From the NCBI GenBank assembly GCA_029252625.1, contig JAQXBA010000167.1, positions 1-42,683 of the forward strand: a stretch of 42,683 nt of DNA. The letters run 5' to 3'. Positions 38,713 to 42,683 of the stretch are shown piece by piece. The notes below the pieces were generated by a model. That model had not been told where the DNA came from. It worked only from the letters and a program-made list of their open reading frames with translations, and did no database searches. Source of the DNA: Opitutia bacterium. GTDB lineage: Bacteria; Verrucomicrobiota; Verrucomicrobiia; Opitutales; Coraliomargaritaceae. The stretch's first letter is position 1. Each line of letters begins with the position of its first letter. The translations under genes and the position numbers were made by a program.

Positions 38713-38913
38713 TCAGTTACCCTCATGTGCCTCAACCACCTTTTTTAAGAGGGCTTCAACCGCCTCAACAATTGAAATATCTCGATCGAACGCAATTTGT
38801 TCGGCTCGTTTTAGAAGCTGACCAGCCATCTTTTCAGCCTGCTTTTCTGGCGCTCCCATCTGCAAAAATAACGATTTTATTAGAATCAATTGCTCTGCCT
38901 CGGCTGCCATCAT
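38713..38913 (-). CDS. Small helical protein coupled to ygfZ
   Basis: 66 residues, no Cys, no signal, no membrane span. It is predicted to be mostly helical (LILIKSLFLQMGAPEKQAEKMAGQLLKRAEQIAFDRD) and ends in acidic residues. Its ATG overlaps the ygfZ stop in an ATGA-type four-base junction, so expression is coupled. No family recognised; a role linked to tRNA modification or Fe-S repair is only a guess by context. Confidence 0.65.
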   Translation of the reverse strand: MMAAEAEQLILIKSLFLQMGAPEKQAEKMAGQLLKRAEQIAFDRDISIVEAVEALLKKVVEAHEGN

Positions 38914-39842
38914 TCTGCCCCTCCCTTAGTTAACTCAAACAGTCCTTCGATTTTTACGCTGCCAGCCTCATGGTTTAGCGACTCGCCAACCACCGCATAA
39001 CGGGACTTCAATAACGCTACACCCTGCCAGCCATTTTCGGTCGAAAAAGCGCTACGCAACTCCCCGACTTTCTTCGACTCCCCATTATATAATGCAATCG
39101 GACAATTCGGCGCGCTTTCTGAGCCTGAAATCCGGAACAATCCACGTTGCGGTCGTCCCACGTTATGCATCCGTGAAACTACCTCCTGACCAAGGTAGCA
39201 GCCCTTTGTCAGCGAAACGCCATCTCCCACCAATGCACCCTCACCAGGTAGATCCCCCGGACCGATCTCACTCGGCACACTCGCCACCCCCGCAGCGATG
39301 CGAATTAATTGCACCCCCTCTCTAGGGATGAAATCCACGCCGAGCTCGATCAGACTTGCCTTTAAATCGGCAATCGTCGCCGCAGAACTGGACCACAATT
39401 CAACGCACAGTTCTAGCGAACGACGTCCCCGATAAATCGTCAACCCAGACACAGTCGTAAATGATCCGACTACGGGTACAGAGACGCCCAGCGCCTCAAG
39501 TACTTTGACTGCTCCTTCACCAATTAAAGCCAGCGCCGCACCAGTCGGCTGCACTTCGATCTCTACATCATCTGCAATAATATGCTGCTCTAACTTTTGC
39601 GCAATCACAGCCGCATCAGAATACTCACTCAAAATACGAAAACGCTCATCGCCCTCGCAGAACACCACACTATCAGCAATCACCTTACCTTTGACATTTA
39701 ACCAAAGACCATAAGTGCACCGCCCCACTTCAAACGGTCTAAGCTCATTTGAAAACTGACTCTGCAAAAAATCGGCAGCATCCTCATCCGTCACCAACAG
39801 GTGCCCCGCTGGCTTATACTCATAACCAAAAATAGACTTCAT
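38910..39842 (-). CDS. ygfZ: YgfZ/GcvT-like folate-binding protein
   Basis: 310 residues. YgfZ proteins are tetrahydrofolate-binding relatives of GcvT that support Fe-S enzymes such as MiaB. The diagnostic motif KGCYLGQEVVSRMHNVGRPQRGL is present at about residues 214-236, with the Cys of K-G-C-Y-x-G-Q-E. An early DFLQSQFSNEL block and the C-terminal LLKSRYAV also fit. Divergent from the DAHP synthase gene across 113 bp. Confidence 0.92.
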   Translation of the reverse strand: MKSIFGYEYKPAGHLLVTDEDAADFLQSQFSNELRPFEVGRCTYGLWLNVKGKVIADSVVFCEGDERFRILSEYSDAAVIAQKLEQHIIADDVEIEVQPTGAALALIGEGAVKVLEALGVSVPVVGSFTTVSGLTIYRGRRSLELCVELWSSSAATIADLKASLIELGVDFIPREGVQLIRIAAGVASVPSEIGPGDLPGEGALVGDGVSLTKGCYLGQEVVSRMHNVGRPQRGLFRISGSESAPNCPIALYNGESKKVGELRSAFSTENGWQGVALLKSRYAVVGESLNHEAGSVKIEGLFELTKGGAE

Positions 39843-39955
39843 TGTGGAAACTTGCCGCGCATTAACTCATTTTTCAATCGGAGAATTCGAGTTTCACGCC
39901 CAGACTAGAATTATGGCTTGTTCCAGCGCGCAAGGTTAGTTACATATCCCCGCTT

Positions 39956-41011
39956 GTGAAAAAAGTTACCGACATCAACATCTCTTCCAAAACGCTCTTA
40001 CCATCACCTCTCGCCCTGTGTGAGGAGATCGAAAAAACGGAAGCCGCAGGCAAATTCGTTGCCGAGAGCCGCGAAGCCATCAACAAAATCATCTTCGGCG
40101 ACGACCGTCGATTACTGATAGTTGTCGGCCCATGCTCGATCCACGACCTGGAAGCAGGTCGTGAGTATGCACACAAACTTGCCGTTCTCGCAGAAGAGGT
40201 CAAAGATCGCATGCTGCTCGTAATGCGTGTCTACTTCGAGAAGCCTCGCACCACTGTCGGCTGGAAGGGGCTGATCATGGATCCCAATCTCGACGGCACC
40301 AGCGACATCCCCGAAGGCTTGCGCATCGCGCGCCGATTCCTCAAAGAAGTGATCGACCTTGGTATGCCCACAGCCACCGAACTGCTCGACCCGATCACAC
40401 CGCAATACATTGCCGACCTCGTCTGCTGGTCAGCGATCGGCGCACGCACCACTGAGAGCCAAACACACCGTCAAATGGCTTCCGGACTCTCAATGCCTCT
40501 CGGCTTCAAAAACGGCACCGACGGCGGTCTCACCGTCGCACTTAATGCGATCAAAGCAGCCAGCCAGCCACAAACATTTCTTGGCATCGACAACGAAGGT
40601 AAGGCCAATGCGCTTACCACTAACGGCAATCCCAACTGTCACATTGTGCTACGTGGCGGCTCCAAAGGACCAAATTACAGTGCCGAAGACGTCAAGGAAA
40701 CCAGTGATCAGCTAAAAGCAGCGAAACTGACCCCAGCGATCATGACAGATTGTAGCCACGCGAACAGCGCCAAAGATCCTGCGCGTCAGCCAGCCGTCTT
40801 TAAAGAGCTGATTCAGCAAAGCCTGACCGACCCGAGCATCATCGGCGCCATGGTCGAAAGTAACATCAACCACGGTGCGCAATCCTTCCCTCAACCGATC
40901 GAAGACCTCCAATATGGCGTCTCGATCACTGATGGCTGCATCGATTGGGACACCACCGAGGCGATGATCAAACAAGCCTACCAAGCACTCGCTCCGACCT
41001 TCGAAGCTTAA
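39956..41011 (+). CDS. aroG: 3-deoxy-7-phosphoheptulonate (DAHP) synthase, AroG/F/H class
   Basis: 351 residues. It condenses phosphoenolpyruvate and erythrose 4-phosphate in the first step of the shikimate pathway. Motifs of the type I alpha family: LLIVVGPCSIHDLEAGREYA (about 53-72, metal-binding Cys), MRVYFEKPRTTVGWKGLIMDP (about 90-110), IGARTTESQTHRQMASGLSMPLGFKNGTDG (about 161-190), LRGGSKGPNYS and MTDCSHANS (about 262-270). It starts with GTG at 39956; no Shine-Dalgarno is seen. Which aromatic amino acid inhibits it cannot be told from sequence alone. Confidence 0.96.
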   Translation: MKKVTDINISSKTLLPSPLALCEEIEKTEAAGKFVAESREAINKIIFGDDRRLLIVVGPCSIHDLEAGREYAHKLAVLAEEVKDRMLLVMRVYFEKPRTTVGWKGLIMDPNLDGTSDIPEGLRIARRFLKEVIDLGMPTATELLDPITPQYIADLVCWSAIGARTTESQTHRQMASGLSMPLGFKNGTDGGLTVALNAIKAASQPQTFLGIDNEGKANALTTNGNPNCHIVLRGGSKGPNYSAEDVKETSDQLKAAKLTPAIMTDCSHANSAKDPARQPAVFKELIQQSLTDPSIIGAMVESNINHGAQSFPQPIEDLQYGVSITDGCIDWDTTEAMIKQAYQALAPTFEA

Positions 41012-41127
41012 CAGACCACTTAGACCAACTGTTTTGATCTAGCGCACCAAGGAGATTTTCTTTATCAGCTAAACGACATCGCTGAGCTTCAAGCATTCTT
41101 TTAAAACATCCGAAATCGAAAAAAATC

Positions 41128-42111
41128 ATGAGTAAACAAGTTATTCGCGTCGCAGTCACCGGAGCAGCCGGAAACATTGGCTATGCCCTGCTTTTCCGTA
41201 TCGCTTCCGGCGCTATGTTTGGCCCAGACCAACCCGTTGCACTGAACCTAATCGAAATACCACCAGCACTCGACGCACTCAAGGGCGTCGTCATGGAACT
41301 CGATGACTGCGCTTTCCCACTACTTAAAGACGTCGTCGCTACGACAGACCTCGACCAAGGCTTTAAAGATGTCAACTGGGCCTGCCTCGTCGGCTCTGTC
41401 CCACGTAAAGCTGGTATGGAACGTGCCGACCTACTCAGTATTAATGGTAAGGTCTTCACAGGACAAGGTCAAGCGATCGCACGCAACGCAGCTGCCGATG
41501 TTCGCATTCTCGTCGTCGGCAACCCATGCAACACCAACTGCCTGATCGCCATGAACAACGCAGAAGGTATCCCGAATGATCGTTGGTTCGCAATGACGAT
41601 GCTCGATGAAAATCGCGCGAAGACACAGCTCGCTCAAAAAGCAGGCGTCGACGTCACCGAAGTCACTAACATGACGATCTGGGGCAACCACTCAGCAACC
41701 CAGTATCCTGACTTTTATTCTGCACAAATCAGCGGCAAGTCGGCAGCCGAAGTCATCAACGACGAAGCATGGTTCAAGGATGAGTTCATTCCAAATGTGC
41801 AAAAGCGTGGCGCAGCAATCATCGCAGCACGTGGCTCATCGTCGGCAGCATCTGCTGCCAACGGCATCGTCGATGCAGTGCGCAAGATCGTCACGCCGAC
41901 ACCAGCAGGCGACAGCATCAGTATGTGCATCTGTTCCGACGGCAGCTACGGCACCACTCCAGGCCTGATCACGTCGCTTCCTGTACGTTCAGACGGTCGC
42001 AAGGTCGAAGTCGTGCAAGGTATCGAGATCAACGAATTCAGCCGCGCTAAAATTGACGCCACTGTTCAAGAGCTCGAAGACGAACGTGAGGCCGTCAAAG
42101 ACTTAATCTAA
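41128..42111 (+). CDS. mdh: Malate dehydrogenase, cytosolic-like type
   Basis: 327 residues. It interconverts malate and oxaloacetate in the TCA cycle. NAD-binding [21 protein letters not shown] (8-28) is the cytosolic/chloroplast-type signature; substrate-binding Arg is in [13 protein letters not shown] (about 92-104), and the catalytic His is in [11 protein letters not shown] (about 187-197). [18 protein letters not shown] in the C-terminal half also fits. It may supply oxaloacetate for the decarboxylase whose parts lie at 19708-22027, though that pump's substrate is unproven. A terminator follows. Confidence 0.96.
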   Translation: MSKQVIRVAVTGAAGNIGYALLFRIASGAMFGPDQPVALNLIEIPPALDALKGVVMELDDCAFPLLKDVVATTDLDQGFKDVNWACLVGSVPRKAGMERADLLSINGKVFTGQGQAIARNAAADVRILVVGNPCNTNCLIAMNNAEGIPNDRWFAMTMLDENRAKTQLAQKAGVDVTEVTNMTIWGNHSATQYPDFYSAQISGKSAAEVINDEAWFKDEFIPNVQKRGAAIIAARGSSSAASAANGIVDAVRKIVTPTPAGDSISMCICSDGSYGTTPGLITSLPVRSDGRKVEVVQGIEINEFSRAKIDATVQELEDEREAVKDLI

Positions 42112-42137
42112 GCAATTCCGCTGAGCCAATCTTCACA

Positions 42138-42173
42138 AACTCCGTCGTGGTTATCGCGTTGGAGTTTTTTATT
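42138..42173 (+). terminator. Terminator of mdh
   Basis: Stem AACTCC/GGAGTT with a partly paired 17-base interior, followed by a run of T residues, 26 bp after the mdh stop. Confidence 0.8.
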
Positions 42174-42434
42174 TCTAGACGCCGACGAACTGCTGCACCC
42201 AGCACTAAGATTTACCTCTCCTCAGCCAAAATATTGAATCTCAGCTATCAGACTCACGAGCGCAGCTCTGAAACAAGCTATAAAAGGTGCAAAGCCGGAC
42301 TTGCTATTTAGCAAATTCGGCGTGATCATTTAGGTTGTTCTTTGAAAGAACCTCCGTCACCACGGATCAAGTTCTTTCCGTAAATACCAGTCATTCGTTC
42401 ACTATTAGCCAACAGCTATTAGTCATCAATTTCA
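42174..42434. promoter_or_regulatory. mdh-ssrA intergenic region with two palindromes
   Basis: This must contain the tmRNA promoter. Two hairpins are visible: GCCG...CGGC enclosing TTGCTA/TAGCAA at 42294-42321, and GTTCTTT-G-AAAGAAC at 42337-42351. No coding frame was seen, and no clear -10/-35 pair was identified with confidence. Confidence 0.35.
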
Positions 42435-42683
42435 GGGGGTGTCACGGATTCGACCTTGTGTCGTAATACGAGGCTGCATGTCGGAGATAATGGAGGCTCC
42501 GTATCAATCCATTACAAATAATAATTGGCGAAGAACAATTCGCTCTTGCTGCTTAAAGCGGCAACGTTTCACCCTAGACACCTGCTAAGGGAGTGAGGCG
42601 TCGACTAGCAGGCATAACTGATAATCTGGCTTCCGCTTATCAGTTGTATTTAGGAAGCCTGGAAACTGGATAGCTCGCATTTA
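42435..42683 (+). ncRNA. ssrA: Transfer-messenger RNA (tmRNA), 5' part, cut by the window end
   Basis: The 5' end GGGGGTG...GGATTCGAC is the conserved tmRNA start, where GGATTCGAC is diagnostic. A short open frame ends TTC GCT CTT GCT GCT TAA (42539-42556), giving a proteolysis tag ending in Phe-Ala-Leu-Ala-Ala; just before it read Gly-Glu-Glu-Gln, so the tag may be GEEQFALAA or slightly longer. Pseudoknot stems follow: CCTGCTA/TAGCAGG near 42583-42618 and CTGATAA/TTATCAG near 42619-42646. The 3' tRNA-like half lies beyond 42683. tmRNA with SmpB rescues stalled ribosomes and marks the nascent peptide. Confidence 0.93.

Overview
The window looks like a piece of the chromosome of a free-living, probably marine, respiratory bacterium of the Verrucomicrobiota, most likely class Opitutia (Coraliomargarita/Puniceicoccales type). 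This is an inference from gene content: an alternative complex III operon, a Na+-translocating decarboxylase module, ExbB/ExbD, SRAP, a MYG1-type protein, type II PyrD and short dispersed palindromes. No taxonomic marker was searched. Base composition is moderate, and many start codons follow AT-rich leaders without a Shine-Dalgarno sequence.

Layout. (1) 124-11655, minus strand: one compact eleven-gene respiratory operon. It starts with a small leader-peptide-like protein, continues with actA-actB-actC-actD-actE-actF (alternative complex III, a quinol:acceptor oxidoreductase), then a 96-residue single-span membrane protein, then three genes that look like ccoN, ccoO and ccoP of a cbb3 oxidase. 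The CcoN-like protein has lost every histidine that binds heme b, heme b3 and CuB in the family, and the CcoP-like protein has one heme c site instead of two. The block therefore looks like a cytochrome-relay module joined to complex III, not an oxygen-reducing oxidase. This is the main discovery candidate. (2) 12024-19448: a membrane-anchored unknown protein, a HAMP-SpoIIE phosphatase, a MYG1-family protein, YicC, PyrD (minus) and an acidic unknown protein with a clean terminator. (3) 19708-22027, minus strand: beta, biotin-carrier and gamma parts of a sodium-pump decarboxylase; the beta subunit carries an insertion of about 125 residues with lipoyl-like hairpins, and no alpha subunit is present. 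(4) 22651-28668, plus strand: alpha/beta hydrolase, DJ-1/PfpI protein, O-antigen-ligase-like membrane protein, FAD disulfide oxidoreductase, DNA polymerase III delta-prime-like protein and SRAP protein. (5) 28679-31729: a repeat-rich stretch with an EEP-fold lipoprotein, a ZIP-like transporter and a TPMT-like methyltransferase. (6) 31984-37970: threonine ammonia-lyase and an AEC transporter (plus); ExbB/ExbD and LeuC/LeuD (minus). (7) 38283-42683: HU, a small protein plus YgfZ (minus), DAHP synthase, malate dehydrogenase and the 5' part of a tmRNA gene cut by the window end.

Besides the genes, the window holds several families of short non-coding repeats: tandem heptads and octads of unrelated sequence sitting just 5' of start codons (15316, 26924, 28679), an inverted pair of heptad blocks (29753-29814), paired REP-like palindromes built on a GTGGGCGA/TCGCCCAC stem (1-68 and 38109-38180), a dispersed repeat of about 34 nt (29824 and 34649), and a row of four tiny hairpins between leuC and leuD. 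No rRNA, tRNA, CRISPR array, insertion sequence or phage gene was recognised.
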